Positions 1-7,517 of a DNA stretch of 64,000 nt are shown here, in pieces. Position numbers and translations under genes: made by a program. The notes under the pieces were generated by a model. It saw nothing but the letters and a program-made list of their open reading frames with translations. It did no database searches and had not been told where the DNA came from. Position 1 is the first letter of the stretch. Each line of letters begins with the position of its first letter. Location of the stretch: positions 1-64,000 of the forward strand of contig NZ_JALBWV010000019.1 in the NCBI RefSeq assembly GCF_022678645.1, read 5' to 3'. Source of the DNA: Saccharopolyspora soli. GTDB lineage: Bacteria > Actinomycetota > Actinomycetes > Mycobacteriales > Pseudonocardiaceae.

Positions 1-55
1 GCCACACCACGTTGGGAAGCTGCTGCGCGGGCATACCGTTCTGGATGTTCGTCAT
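1..55 (-). CDS. DUF397-like small protein, N-terminal 18 residues only (cut by window edge)
   Basis: Reading leftward from an ATG at 55-53 gives MTNIQNGMPAQQLPNVVW before the window ends. A G-rich ribosome-binding stretch lies just upstream. DUF397 proteins are about 60-70 aa and usually open with a variable leader followed by W(R/K)K(S/A)xxS. The closing VVW fits the point just before that motif. The gene lies downstream of, and on the same strand as, an XRE/DUF5753 regulator, the standard partner of DUF397 genes, and a second complete pair exists near 56.5-57.6 kb. The DUF397 call rests mainly on this context because the diagnostic motif is outside the window. Confidence 0.42.
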   Translation of the reverse strand, partial: MTNIQNGMPAQQLPNVVW

Positions 56-84
56 CCGAACCCCACCCTTCCCCGAACTTACGC

Positions 85-161
85 TGCACGATCGCTTGCA
101 CGTGCAGTTGATCGTGCATCTAAGCTATCAGGTGCAGATGCACGATTGAATGCACGTGCAT
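85..161. promoter_or_regulatory. Cluster of TGCACG/CGTGCA half-sites, candidate operator
   Basis: Two identical 10-bp palindromes, TGCACGTGCA, occur at 97-106 and 151-160. Extra half-sites lie around them: TGCACGATCG at 85-94, GATCGTGCATC at 110-120 and GATGCACGATT at 137-147. The cluster sits between the XRE gene and the downstream DUF397-like gene, where the latter's promoter would be. Binding by the neighbouring XRE protein is inferred. The rest of 56-315 shows no convincing gene. Confidence 0.4.
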
Positions 162-315
162 CTCATTGAGATCTTGATCACACGATCGGGGTAATGTCGT
201 CACTTGGCAGGTGCTGCGTCGTTGCGCACGGCGCGCAGCCGTCAGCGACGCAGGGCAGCTCGCAGCTGCGGTTTTTCCAGTGCGGCAGGGGTTTTCGCCA
301 GCTCCTCGGCGGCGA

Positions 316-1182
316 TCAGGCGTCCTTGAGCGCGGCTTTCAGCGTCTTGCGGGTCTGCTCCGGCGTCTGCGCGTCAACCGCGAGCCGGTGGCTGACCTTG
401 CTGTACACCTCGACCTCGTCGGGCTTGTCCAGGTACAGCGCACCGCAGAGGTGCTCCAGGTAGACGATGTCCGGCAGCTCGGGTTCGCCGAAACGCAGGA
501 TGGTGAACGCGCCCTCCGCGCCGGACCGGCCGAGCTCGAACGGCAGGATCTGCAACGAGACCGTGGGCATCGTGGTGGTTTCGAGCAGGAACTCGATCTG
601 CTCGCGGATCACCGCTCGGCCGCCGATCGGCCGGTACAGCACCGACTCGTCGATCACCGCCCACAACCGCGGTGCTTTCGCCTGGCTGAACAGCTTCTGG
701 CGCTGCATGCGCAACCGGACCCGGCGATCCAGCTCGTCTTCCGGGAACTCCGGGCGTCCCTGCGTGGCGACCGCGCGGGCGTACTTCTCGGTCTGCAGCA
801 GACCGGGGACGAACTGGATCTCGTAGGTCTGGATCCGGGAAGCGGATTCCTCCAGCCCGACGTAGTCCTGGAACCACGAGGGCATCAGGTCGTTGAAGCG
901 GTGCCACCAACCCGGCTCGTTGGACCGGCGCACGAGGTCTAAGAATGCCTCGCGCTCGGCTTCGTCCCCCACGTTGTACAGGGTCAGCAGGTCTGCGACG
1001 TCGCGTTCCTTGAAGCCCACGCGGCCGAGTTCGAGTCGGCTGATCTTCGATCCGGAACCGCGGATGGCGTATCCGGCGTCCTCACGAGTGATTCCGCTCG
1101 CCTCGCGCAACCTGCGCAGTTGGCTGCCCAGCACGAGACGGCGGGCGGTGGGGCCGCTTCCCGTGGCACTATCCGGGGCCAC
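316..1182 (-). CDS. XRE-family transcriptional regulator with DUF5753 domain
   Basis: 288-aa protein of the actinobacterial Scr1-type regulator family. An N-terminal helix-turn-helix of the XRE/lambda-repressor class (about residues 17-75, with LGSQLRRLREASGITREDAG) is followed by a DUF5753 domain (about 100-280) containing the typical stretches PGLLQTEKYARA and VSLQILPF. Such proteins usually control a neighbouring DUF397 gene and act in development or secondary metabolism; the DNA target here is inferred. The DUF397-like gene lies downstream on the same strand behind a cluster of palindromes, and a DUF574 methyltransferase is divergent. The start was kept because the N-terminal tail has normal length for the family. 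Confidence 0.9.
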   Translation of the reverse strand: MAPDSATGSGPTARRLVLGSQLRRLREASGITREDAGYAIRGSGSKISRLELGRVGFKERDVADLLTLYNVGDEAEREAFLDLVRRSNEPGWWHRFNDLMPSWFQDYVGLEESASRIQTYEIQFVPGLLQTEKYARAVATQGRPEFPEDELDRRVRLRMQRQKLFSQAKAPRLWAVIDESVLYRPIGGRAVIREQIEFLLETTTMPTVSLQILPFELGRSGAEGAFTILRFGEPELPDIVYLEHLCGALYLDKPDEVEVYSKVSHRLAVDAQTPEQTRKTLKAALKDA

Positions 1183-1213
1183 GCGAGACCTCCTGTGGAA
1201 TGGACGCTACGAC

Positions 1214-1233
1214 CCACTGTCGAGATCCAGTGG
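1214..1233. promoter_or_regulatory. Inverted repeat in divergent promoter region
   Basis: CCACTG at 1214-1219 and CAGTGG at 1228-1233 form a short dyad between the divergent XRE gene and the methyltransferase gene. It could be an operator for either gene. The arms are only 6 bp, so this is weak evidence. Confidence 0.25.
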
Positions 1234-1379
1234 TTGAACGTTACGGGAGGGCATAGTAGTGGAATCCGGCCACAGGTCGAGTGCCTTACCCGGATCGGCG
1301 GTACCTACCCGGTCATACACTGCGAGCACGCGATCACCTACCCTGGGTGCGTCGGGGGTGGCAAGGGTTGGGGAGTGGC

Positions 1380-2216
1380 ATGACACGAACCGGCGGAGAA
1401 CGTACGGGCGTGCCGGGCGGCATCGATTCCACGCGCCCCAGCAGTGCTCGGGTCTACGACGCGATCCTCGGCGGCAAGGACAACTATGCGGCCGACCGCG
1501 TACTGCGCGACGAACTGGCGGCGGTGACTCCCAAACCGGGAGTGTTGGCCTCGGTCAGCCGGGCATTCCTGTTGCGGGTCACCCGATACCTCGCCAGCAC
1601 CGCGAACATCGACCAGTTCCTGGACTGCGGATCAGGTCTGCCCACTTTGGAGAACACGCACGAGGTGGCGCAGCGGGTCAATCCGGACGCGACTGTCGTC
1701 TACGTCGACAACGATCCGACGGCAATCGTGCACGGGCGCGCGTTGCTCGCGGAGAACGACAGCACGCACTTCGTCGCGGCGGACATCACCGAACCGGACA
1801 AGCTGCTCGCCGAACCGGCAGTCACCAGGGGTCTGGAGTGGACCCGGCCGATCGCGCTGTACGTGCTCAACACGTTGCACCACATATCTGCCGACCACCG
1901 CTTGGCGGATCTGATGGCCCGCTACATCAACACCCTGCCGTCCGGCTCGTACGTGGCACTGACCCACTTCTGCCGTCCCGGTCCCGAGGATCCCGAAGCC
2001 AGCGAGTTGGCCGACAAGATGGAATCGGCCTACCTCAACTCGATGGGCACCGGCTGGTTCCGGTCCCGCGACGAGATCGCCAGCTACTTCGGCGGGCTCG
2101 AACTGCTGGAACCGGGCCTGGTGACGGTCGCGGAGTGGTGGCCCGACGGACCGCGCGAAAACCCGCTGGAACCCTTCCACCGCGTGCTGGTCGGCGGCGT
2201 CGCCCGCAAACCGTAG
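1380..2216 (+). CDS. SAM-dependent methyltransferase, DUF574 (S-adenosyl methyltransferase) family
   Basis: 278-aa protein of the actinobacterial DUF574 family. Family marks are visible: an N-terminal DSTRPSSARVYDAILGGKDN segment (about 14-33), the glycine-containing SAM loop FLDCGSGLPT (about 79-88), an acidic strand end in VVYVDNDP, and YVLNTLHHI in mid-protein. The family binds S-adenosylmethionine, but its substrates are mostly unknown. The start at 1380 is preferred over an upstream in-frame ATG because GGGGAG lies about 6 nt in front and family homology begins directly after it. These genes often accompany XRE/DUF397 pairs, as here. Confidence 0.87.
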   Translation: MTRTGGERTGVPGGIDSTRPSSARVYDAILGGKDNYAADRVLRDELAAVTPKPGVLASVSRAFLLRVTRYLASTANIDQFLDCGSGLPTLENTHEVAQRVNPDATVVYVDNDPTAIVHGRALLAENDSTHFVAADITEPDKLLAEPAVTRGLEWTRPIALYVLNTLHHISADHRLADLMARYINTLPSGSYVALTHFCRPGPEDPEASELADKMESAYLNSMGTGWFRSRDEIASYFGGLELLEPGLVTVAEWWPDGPRENPLEPFHRVLVGGVARKP

Positions 2217-2273
2217 GAGCCCCGGGGGCACGTCAACGTGCGATGCGCCTGGAGCGCCGCGGCGGAAGTCGTT

Positions 2274-2807
2274 TCAGTACTCCTGGGTTTGGACCCTCGT
2301 CGGGCCGTCGTGCCAGGTCGCGATCACCGATGAACCGTGTTGGCCAGCGGTGAATTCCACCCGCAGCCAGCCGTCCTGCTGGTCCCAGGTCTGCACGGTG
2401 TAGCCGGAGCGCGGGGTGGCCGAGATCAGTTCCGCGCGGTCCGGTCGCACCGAGAGCACGACCGCGCCGCCCTCGACCTCGTAGGTGCGCACGTCGCTGG
2501 CGTCCTCGGTCGGCGACGGGCTCGGTTTCGGGGTGGGCTGGGTTTCCTCCGAGGTCGGCGGGGCCATTGTGCCCGGTTGCGGCGGCAACACCGGCGGTGA
2601 TTCCGCCGGGGGCGGTGCTGGGCTGGCGGCGGGAGGAGGCGACGGCGACTCCGCCGGGGCAGACGTGATCGGACGCACCACTGGAACCGAGTCGGACTGG
2701 TCGAGCACCGCGCCGCGGATCACATCGCGCACACCGAGCCAGGAAAGCGTGACAGCGGCGGTGGTCGCGGCGAACCACACGCCGACGTAGGTGACGGCTC
2801 GTCTCAT
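2274..2807 (-). CDS. Membrane-anchored protein with proline-rich linker and C-terminal extracellular domain
   Basis: 177-aa protein of unknown function. It begins MRRAVTYVGVWFAATTAAV, a basic N-terminus followed by one hydrophobic segment (about 5-25), then about 75 residues very rich in Pro, Ser, Ala and Glu that should form an extended spacer outside the membrane. The last ~70 residues look folded and alternate hydrophobic positions with Trp (TWDQQDGWLRVEF). A longer in-frame N-terminus exists but adds an Arg/Gly-rich tail without a ribosome-binding site. The gene is divergent from a two-component system, so it may be a target or input partner of it; that is inference. Confidence 0.68.
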   Translation of the reverse strand: MRRAVTYVGVWFAATTAAVTLSWLGVRDVIRGAVLDQSDSVPVVRPITSAPAESPSPPPAASPAPPPAESPPVLPPQPGTMAPPTSEETQPTPKPSPSPTEDASDVRTYEVEGGAVVLSVRPDRAELISATPRSGYTVQTWDQQDGWLRVEFTAGQHGSSVIATWHDGPTRVQTQEY

Positions 2808-2951
2808 GCGCACGGGAGCGCCATCTTTCACTGCCGCGCCGTCGCCGCGCAACCACCGACCGGGGATCGGTCGGGCAGAACGCGCAGCACCGCTGGCGGT
2901 GTGCCGCGGTTCACCCACCGACCGGAAGGCGAAGAACTCTCACAGTGCCCG

Positions 2952-2957
2952 TATCGT
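2952..2957 (+). promoter_or_regulatory. -10 element of a probable leaderless promoter
   Basis: TATCGT ends 7 nt before the ATG at 2965. No Shine-Dalgarno sequence is present, so transcription probably starts at or next to the start codon. Confidence 0.45.
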
Positions 2958-2964
2958 CCCGGCC

Positions 2965-3642
2965 ATGGCTGTGGTTCTGGTTGTCGAGGACGATCCGGTT
3001 GTGCGGGCGGCGATGATCCGCGACCTGACCGCAAGAGATTGGGTGGTGCGCAGCGTCGGGACCGCGCTCGCGTCGCTGCGGGAAGTAGCCGAGCACCCAC
3101 CGGACGTCATCATCCTCGATCTCGGGCTGCCCGACCTCGACGGCGGCGAGACGCTGAAGATGATCCGCGGCGTCTCGAACGTGCCGACCATCGTGGCCAC
3201 CGCCCGCGACGACGAGAGCGAGATCGTGCGCCTGCTGCGCGCGGGCGCGGACGACTACGTCGTCAAGCCGTTCTCCAGCGAACACCTCAACGCCCGCATC
3301 GAAGCGGTGCTGCGGCGGGCCCGTGGCGCGCAGCCCGCGCAGCTCGTGCAGGTCGCCGGACTGCGCATCGACACCGACAGCAGGGTGGCCGCGCTGGATG
3401 GCGCCGAGCTGGAGCTGACCCGCCGCGAGTTCGACCTGCTCGCCTACCTCGCCGCGCGGCCGGGCCGGGTGGTGCCGCGTCGCGAGCTGCTGGCCCAGGT
3501 CTGGCGGCAGTCCTACGGCGACGACCAGACCATCGACGTCCACCTGTCCTGGCTGCGGCGCAAGCTCGGCGAGAGCGCCGCCGAGCCCCGCTACCTGCAC
3601 ACCGTGCGCGGTGTCGGCGTCAAGCTCGTGGAACCCGAATGA
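2965..3642 (+). CDS. OmpR/PhoB-family response regulator
   Basis: 225-aa two-component response regulator. The receiver domain (1-115) has the acidic pocket E8-D9-D10, the phospho-acceptor D52 in ILDLGLPDLDG, the switch Thr79 and the conserved K101 in VVKPF. The C-terminal winged-helix DNA-binding domain (about 125-222) contains LTRREFDLLAYLA and the YLHTVRGVGVKL wing. Upstream in-frame codons encode a non-homologous tail, so the ATG in front of AVVLVVEDD is chosen. The gene overlaps the histidine kinase by ATGA, so the two are translated together. The regulated genes are not known; the divergent membrane protein is a candidate. Confidence 0.95.
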   Translation: MAVVLVVEDDPVVRAAMIRDLTARDWVVRSVGTALASLREVAEHPPDVIILDLGLPDLDGGETLKMIRGVSNVPTIVATARDDESEIVRLLRAGADDYVVKPFSSEHLNARIEAVLRRARGAQPAQLVQVAGLRIDTDSRVAALDGAELELTRREFDLLAYLAARPGRVVPRRELLAQVWRQSYGDDQTIDVHLSWLRRKLGESAAEPRYLHTVRGVGVKLVEPE

Positions 3643-4985
3643 GACGGACCATCGTGCTGGTGGCGCTGGCGGTGACCTCGATGGTCGCGCTGGCGTTCCT
3701 GATCCCGCTCGGCCTGATGATCAAGGAGATGGCGCGGGACCAAGCGATGTCCGATGCCGAGCGGCAGGCCGTGGCGTTGGCGCCGGTGCTGGCCACCACG
3801 ACCGATCACGCGCTGATCAGGAAGGCGATCGCCAGCACGCACGCCGGTCAAGCCGGGTGGCTCGCGGTGTACCTGCCGGACGGCGGGGTGGTCGGCGAAA
3901 CCCGAGTCGGTGCCGGTGATGTGCACCTCGCGATGGCTGAGGTGCGGACCTCCACCATCGAATTGCCCGGCGGCTCGGCGTTCGTGCAGCCGATCGCGCT
4001 GGATGGCGGCCGCACCGCGCTCGCCGAGGTGTTCGTGCCCGCTGAGGAACAGACCCGCGGGGTGCTGCGGTCCTGGCTGGTGCTCGGTGCCGTCGGGTTG
4101 ATCCTGGTCGCCGGATCGCTGCTGGTCGCCGACCGGCTGGCGGCGCGCGTGGTGCGCGCGGCCATTCGGCTCGCGGACGCCTCTTCCGCGCTCGGTGCGG
4201 GTGATCTCAGCGTCCGCGTGCACCCCAGCGGGCCGTCCGAACTGGCGGAAGCCGGTCAGGCGTTCAACACCATGGCCGACCGCGTCCGCCAACTGCTGGC
4301 CGCCGAACGGGAGATGGCCGCGGACCTCTCGCACCGCCTGCGCACCCCGCTGACCGCGTTGCGGCTCAACGCCGAGGCACTGGGCGATGACCAGGCCGCC
4401 GAGCAGACCCGGTTGGCCGTCGACCGGTTGGAGCGCGAGGTGGACCTGGTGATCACCAGCGCCAGGCGAGCCGGGCCCGGTGAGGAAGCCGAGTGCGACG
4501 CCGCGGCGTTGCTGCGGCAACGGCTGGAGTTCTGGTCGGCGCTGGCCGAGGACCAGCAGCGGTCGTGGTCGTTGCGCGGGGCGGACGGCGAGGTCTACGT
4601 CCCGGTGCCGAGCGCGGAACTGGCCGCTTCGGTGGATGCCGTGGTGGGCAACGTCTTCCGGCACACCCCGGAGCAGACCGAGTTCGTGGTGTCGTTGCAG
4701 CGCAACGAAGGTGTGGTGGGGGTGATCGTGGAGGACGCCGGTCCGGGTGTGGCCGAGCTGTCGGGCGCCGTGCAGCGCGGGCGCAGCAGTGCCGGATCGA
4801 CCGGACTGGGCTTGGACATCGCCCGGCGGGTCGCCGAATCCACCGGCGGTCGGCTCGCGGTGGACCGCTCCAGCCTCGGCGGCGCGCGGGTGTGCATGTG
4901 GCTGTGGCAACGCCCGGCGGGTCCGCGCTCCATCCGCCGCCGCGATCGTCGGCGACGGACCCGCGAGGCGTTCTGGCTGGCCTGA
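3639..4985 (+). CDS. Sensor histidine kinase
   Basis: 448-aa membrane kinase paired with the preceding response regulator. Two transmembrane helices (about 5-27 and 145-165) enclose a ~115-residue extracytoplasmic sensor region. A HAMP segment follows (about 165-218), then the HisKA helix with phosphorylated H232 in DLSHRLRTPLTAL. The ATP-binding domain shows the N box (N338 in VVGNVFRHTPE), the G1 box VEDAGPGV (about 365-372) and the G2 box GSTGLGLDI (about 386-394). The C-terminal 30 residues are unusually Arg-rich. The stimulus cannot be read from the sequence. A strong hairpin directly after the stop probably ends the operon. Confidence 0.95.
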   Translation: MRRTIVLVALAVTSMVALAFLIPLGLMIKEMARDQAMSDAERQAVALAPVLATTTDHALIRKAIASTHAGQAGWLAVYLPDGGVVGETRVGAGDVHLAMAEVRTSTIELPGGSAFVQPIALDGGRTALAEVFVPAEEQTRGVLRSWLVLGAVGLILVAGSLLVADRLAARVVRAAIRLADASSALGAGDLSVRVHPSGPSELAEAGQAFNTMADRVRQLLAAEREMAADLSHRLRTPLTALRLNAEALGDDQAAEQTRLAVDRLEREVDLVITSARRAGPGEEAECDAAALLRQRLEFWSALAEDQQRSWSLRGADGEVYVPVPSAELAASVDAVVGNVFRHTPEQTEFVVSLQRNEGVVGVIVEDAGPGVAELSGAVQRGRSSAGSTGLGLDIARRVAESTGGRLAVDRSSLGGARVCMWLWQRPAGPRSIRRRDRRRRTREAFWLA

Positions 4986-4988
4986 TCG

Positions 4989-5034
4989 GTCGCGAGTGCG
5001 GAACCGGGCTCCAGCCCGGCTGCGCACTCACGAC
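4989..5034 (+). terminator. Long hairpin after the kinase gene (GTCGTGAGTG family)
   Basis: GTCGCGAGTGCG (4989-5000) pairs with CGCACTCACGAC (5023-5034), and inside it CCGGGCT pairs with AGCCCGG (5004-5010/5013-5019). It begins 4 nt after the kinase stop. Related hairpins occur at 56480-56526 and, in shorter form, 55392-55437. There is no U-tract, as is common for actinobacterial terminators. Confidence 0.6.
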
Positions 5035-5062
5035 TCCTGCGCTGATCGTCGGCGCGGATGGT

Positions 5063-5068
5063 TACCCT
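5063..5068 (+). promoter_or_regulatory. -10 element of leaderless xthA promoter
   Basis: TACCCT ends 7 nt before the GTG at 5076. This decides the start codon in favour of 5076 over the upstream ATG at 5058, which lies 5' of the -10 box. Confidence 0.55.
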
Positions 5069-5075
5069 CACTGGC

Positions 5076-5879
5076 GTGCTGACTGTGTCGACCGTGAACG
5101 TCAACGGCCTGCGCGCCGCCGCCAAGAAGGGCTTCGTGGAGTGGCTCGCCGCCACCCGAGCCGACGTGGTCTGCCTGCAGGAGACCCGCGCCGAGCCCGA
5201 CCAGCTCGCGTCCGAGATCCGCGAGCCCGCTGGTTGGCACACCGTGCTGGTCCCGAGCGCGGCGAAGGGTCGAGCTGGGGTGGCGATCTACAGCCGCGTC
5301 GAGCCGTCTGCGGTGCGCACCGGCTTCGGCTCGGCGGAGTTCGACGACAGCGGCCGGTACGCGGAGATCGACCTGTCCGGCGTGGTGATCGGGAGCCTGT
5401 ACCTGCCCAGCGGTGATGTCGGCACCCCGCGCCAGGACGAGAAGGAACGCTTCATGAAGGAGTTCCTGACGTACCTGGGCGAACTCCGCGAGCGCGCGGC
5501 GGCGGAGGGCCGGGAGATGTTGGTGTGCGGCGACTGGAACATCGCGCACCAGCAGATCGACCTGAAGAACTGGAAGGCGAACCAGAAGGAAGCGGGCTTC
5601 CTTCCCGAAGAGCGGGCCTGGCTGACCGAGGTCTTCGAAAGCGGCTACCAGGACGTGGTCCGCCGCCTGCACCCGGAAGGACCGGGCCCGTACTCCTGGT
5701 GGTCCTACCGAGGAAAAGCCTTCGACAACGACTCCGGCTGGCGGATTGATCTGGTCGTAACGACCGAAGGCATCGCGGAGCGGGCCACGTCAGCGGTGGT
5801 GGAGAAGGCTGCGACGTACGACCAGAGGTGGAGCGACCACGCCCCGGTCACGGTGACGTTCGACTACGACTTCGCATAA
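5076..5879 (+). CDS. xthA: Exodeoxyribonuclease III (AP endonuclease family)
   Basis: 267-aa exonuclease III/AP endonuclease of the EEP superfamily. It cuts DNA at abasic sites and trims 3' ends in base-excision repair. Catalytic landmarks are present: N8/N10 in TVNVNGLRAA, the metal-binding E36 in CLQETR, D153 and N155 in CGDWNIAH, D225 in GWRIDLVV, and the terminal D254-H255 pair in RWSDHAPV. The GTG at 5076 is chosen because family homology begins with LTVSTVNVNG and a TACCCT -10 box stands 7 nt upstream. The neighbouring two-component system and nucleotidyltransferase remnant are unrelated in function. Confidence 0.93.
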   Translation: MLTVSTVNVNGLRAAAKKGFVEWLAATRADVVCLQETRAEPDQLASEIREPAGWHTVLVPSAAKGRAGVAIYSRVEPSAVRTGFGSAEFDDSGRYAEIDLSGVVIGSLYLPSGDVGTPRQDEKERFMKEFLTYLGELRERAAAEGREMLVCGDWNIAHQQIDLKNWKANQKEAGFLPEERAWLTEVFESGYQDVVRRLHPEGPGPYSWWSYRGKAFDNDSGWRIDLVVTTEGIAERATSAVVEKAATYDQRWSDHAPVTVTFDYDFA

Positions 5880-5934
5880 CGACTGCGGGCTGAGCTCACT
5901 GTCGGTACGCCGCCTTGATCTTTTCGGTTCCGCT

Positions 5935-6153
5935 GTGGGTGACGCGTTCGACGTCGAGACCAGCGATGTTGATGTGCTCGTCGAGTTCGACACAGGGCCG
6001 GGCTTCGACTACTTCGGCAGCTACTTCGGTTTGAAGGAAGGGCTTGAGCGAATCCTGGATCGGCCCGTCGACATCGTGAGCGTGTCCAGCATCCGCAATC
6101 CGTACTTCAAGCGACAGGTCCTGGACACCAGGGAACTCCTCTATGCCGCCTGA
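5935..6153 (+). CDS. MntA-type nucleotidyltransferase antitoxin, probably 5'-truncated
   Basis: The 72-aa frame shows SDVDVLVEFD, the DxD half of the minimal nucleotidyltransferase GSx(n)DxD signature, and a typical C-terminus (LERILDRPVDIVS, then DTRELLYAA). The GS half (LDLFGSA) is encoded just upstream in the same frame at about 5914-5934, but no ATG, GTG or TTG is available before it and the frame runs back into xthA. Starting at GTG 5935 therefore loses the GS motif. In MntA/HepT modules this protein AMPylates and silences the HEPN RNase HepT. Here the 5' end appears lost, and the HepT gene that overlaps the stop codon is also broken, so the module looks dead. Confidence 0.6.
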   Translation: MGDAFDVETSDVDVLVEFDTGPGFDYFGSYFGLKEGLERILDRPVDIVSVSSIRNPYFKRQVLDTRELLYAA

Positions 6154-6212
6154 CCCCCGGACGTACCTTTGGGATCCTGATTCATGGATACGCGACGGTC
6201 GATGACGCTATG
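6143..6212 (+). pseudogene. HepT (HEPN RNase toxin) remnant
   Basis: An ATG at 6143 overlaps the end of the nucleotidyltransferase frame and reads MPPDPRTYLWD, the typical HepT opening, before running to a TGA at 6203-6205. In another frame, 6183-6212 reads HGYATVDDAM, which matches the end of the HEPN catalytic Rx4-6H region (usually ...LVHGYxxVDDxxVW). About 70 codons between the two parts are missing and the frame is shifted. This is the expected picture of an internal deletion in a ~110-aa HepT gene. Confidence 0.5.
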
Positions 6213-6242
6213 ACTGCGTGCTCCGCGCCGGACACGGTTGGG

Positions 6243-6827
6243 TTAGCGCTTGGTGTAGGTCAGGTGCATGATGCCGCTGGTGAAGACCTGGGTGTTGGTC
6301 AGGTTGTATTGCTGGGGTGCGAATTCGCCGTCGAATAGGGGGATTCCGGCTCCGGCGACCACCGGGTAGCGCTTGATGATCAGTTCGTCGATTTCCGGCC
6401 GCAGGGCCGCTGCCAGTTTGGCGCCACCGACCAGCCAGATCTTCTTGCCCGCTTCGGCCTTCAGCTCGCGGATCTTCTCGATCGGATCGGTCGCGACGAG
6501 CCGCACGCCGGGGTCCGGGCTTTCCTTGAGCGTCCGGGAGAACACGTAGTGCCGCAGGTGTGCGTACGCGTTGGAAATACCTGCCCGCAGGCCGAGTTCG
6601 TAGGAATTGCGCCCTTCTACGACGGTGTCGAAGTGCTTGTGCTCGGCGTCGGCGATCCCGAGCGCTTCGTGGACGTGCGTGGGGATGATCTCCGGGAACT
6701 CGGCCAGCAGCGATGGCAGGTAATCGGCGTCGGGCACCATCAGTCCGCTGCTGGTCGGGTCCGATCCGTCGGGTGCGGCGATGTAGCCGTCGATCGTCGC
6801 GGCGACGCAGTAGGTGAGCTTGCGCAA
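6243..6827 (-). CDS. Dihydrofolate reductase-family protein (RibD C-terminal fold), copy 1
   Basis: 194-aa protein of the RibD C-terminal/DHFR-like family, presumably an NADPH-dependent reductase of unknown substrate. It begins MRKLTYCVAATIDGYIAAPDG, the usual family opening, and has the cofactor-site motif KKIWLVGGAKLAAAL (about 128-142) followed by ELIIKRYPVVAGAGIPLF. The start codon is TTG, with GAGGAG about 6 nt upstream. A closely related copy lies directly upstream on the same strand, with near-identical 3' ends, so the two arose by tandem duplication. Both are probably controlled by the divergent TetR gene. Confidence 0.82.
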   Translation of the reverse strand: MRKLTYCVAATIDGYIAAPDGSDPTSSGLMVPDADYLPSLLAEFPEIIPTHVHEALGIADAEHKHFDTVVEGRNSYELGLRAGISNAYAHLRHYVFSRTLKESPDPGVRLVATDPIEKIRELKAEAGKKIWLVGGAKLAAALRPEIDELIIKRYPVVAGAGIPLFDGEFAPQQYNLTNTQVFTSGIMHLTYTKR

Positions 6828-6852
6828 GAAATCTCCTCGTGGCTGTGTCGGC

Positions 6853-7428
6853 CTACCGCTTGGTGTAGGTCAGGTGCATGACGCCGCTGGTGAAAGCTCG
6901 GGTGTCGGTCAGGTCGTATTGCTGGGGTGCGAATTCGCCGTCGAATAGGGAGATGCCGGCTCCGGCGACCACTGGGTGCAGTTTGATGATCAGTTCGTCG
7001 ATCTCCGAGCGCAGGGCCGCGGCTAGCTTTCCGCCGCCGCAGAGCCAGATTCCAGCTCCCTTCTCCTGCTTCAGCTCGCGCACCTCGGCCACCGGGTCGG
7101 TGGCGACGAATTCCACCGTGGGATCGGGACTTTCCGCGGTGCTGCGGGAGAACACGATGCTGCGCAGGTGCTGGTAGGCGTTCGTGATCCCCTCCCGCAT
7201 GCCGATGTCCCAGCTGCCGCGTCCTTGCAGGACGGTGTCGAAGTGCTTGTTCGGCGCGTCCGCGAGGCCGATCAGCGGGCGGATGTGCGTCGGCATGATC
7301 TCCGGGTACTCCGCGCGGATGAAGTCGCCGTGATCACCTTCGTGCAGGAAGAAGTCCGGGTTGTCGTTGGCCGGGCCAGTGATGAAGCCATCGATGGTCG
7401 ACGCGACCAGGTAGGTCAGTTTTCGCAC
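6853..7428 (-). CDS. Dihydrofolate reductase-family protein (RibD C-terminal fold), copy 2
   Basis: 191-aa paralogue of the next gene, with the same domain: RKLTYLVASTIDGFITGP at the N-terminus, GIWLCGGGKLAAAL as the cofactor-site motif and the shared tail GVMHLTYTKR. The GTG at 7428 is preferred to an ATG 21 nt upstream because GGGGAGG lies 5 nt before it. The gene is first in a two-gene transcription unit facing a TetR regulator across a region with three evenly spaced repeats. Family members reduce diverse small molecules; the substrate is unknown. Confidence 0.83.
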   Translation of the reverse strand: MRKLTYLVASTIDGFITGPANDNPDFFLHEGDHGDFIRAEYPEIMPTHIRPLIGLADAPNKHFDTVLQGRGSWDIGMREGITNAYQHLRSIVFSRSTAESPDPTVEFVATDPVAEVRELKQEKGAGIWLCGGGKLAAALRSEIDELIIKLHPVVAGAGISLFDGEFAPQQYDLTDTRAFTSGVMHLTYTKR

Positions 7429-7443
7429 GAGCGCCTCCCCATA

Positions 7444-7493
7444 AACCACTTCGTGTGTAGTGCTTCAAATGTAGTACTCTGCCCGTAGTGGTT
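7444..7493. promoter_or_regulatory. Three 14-bp-spaced repeats inside an inverted repeat, TetR operator candidate
   Basis: GTAGTGCT (7457-7464), GTAGTACT (7471-7478) and GTAGTGGT (7485-7492) begin exactly 14 bp apart. The block is bounded by AACCACT (7444-7450) and AGTGGTT (7487-7493). It fills the divergent promoter region between the reductase pair and the TetR gene, so autoregulation by that TetR is likely. Confidence 0.5.
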
Positions 7494-7517
7494 GCAAGCC
7501 CATTTTCTGGAGGACCG

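Noticed and set aside
5058..5075. ATG 5058 as start of xthA
   Set aside because: It lies upstream of the -10 box TACCCT and adds six residues without homology. GTG 5076 fits the family start and promoter.
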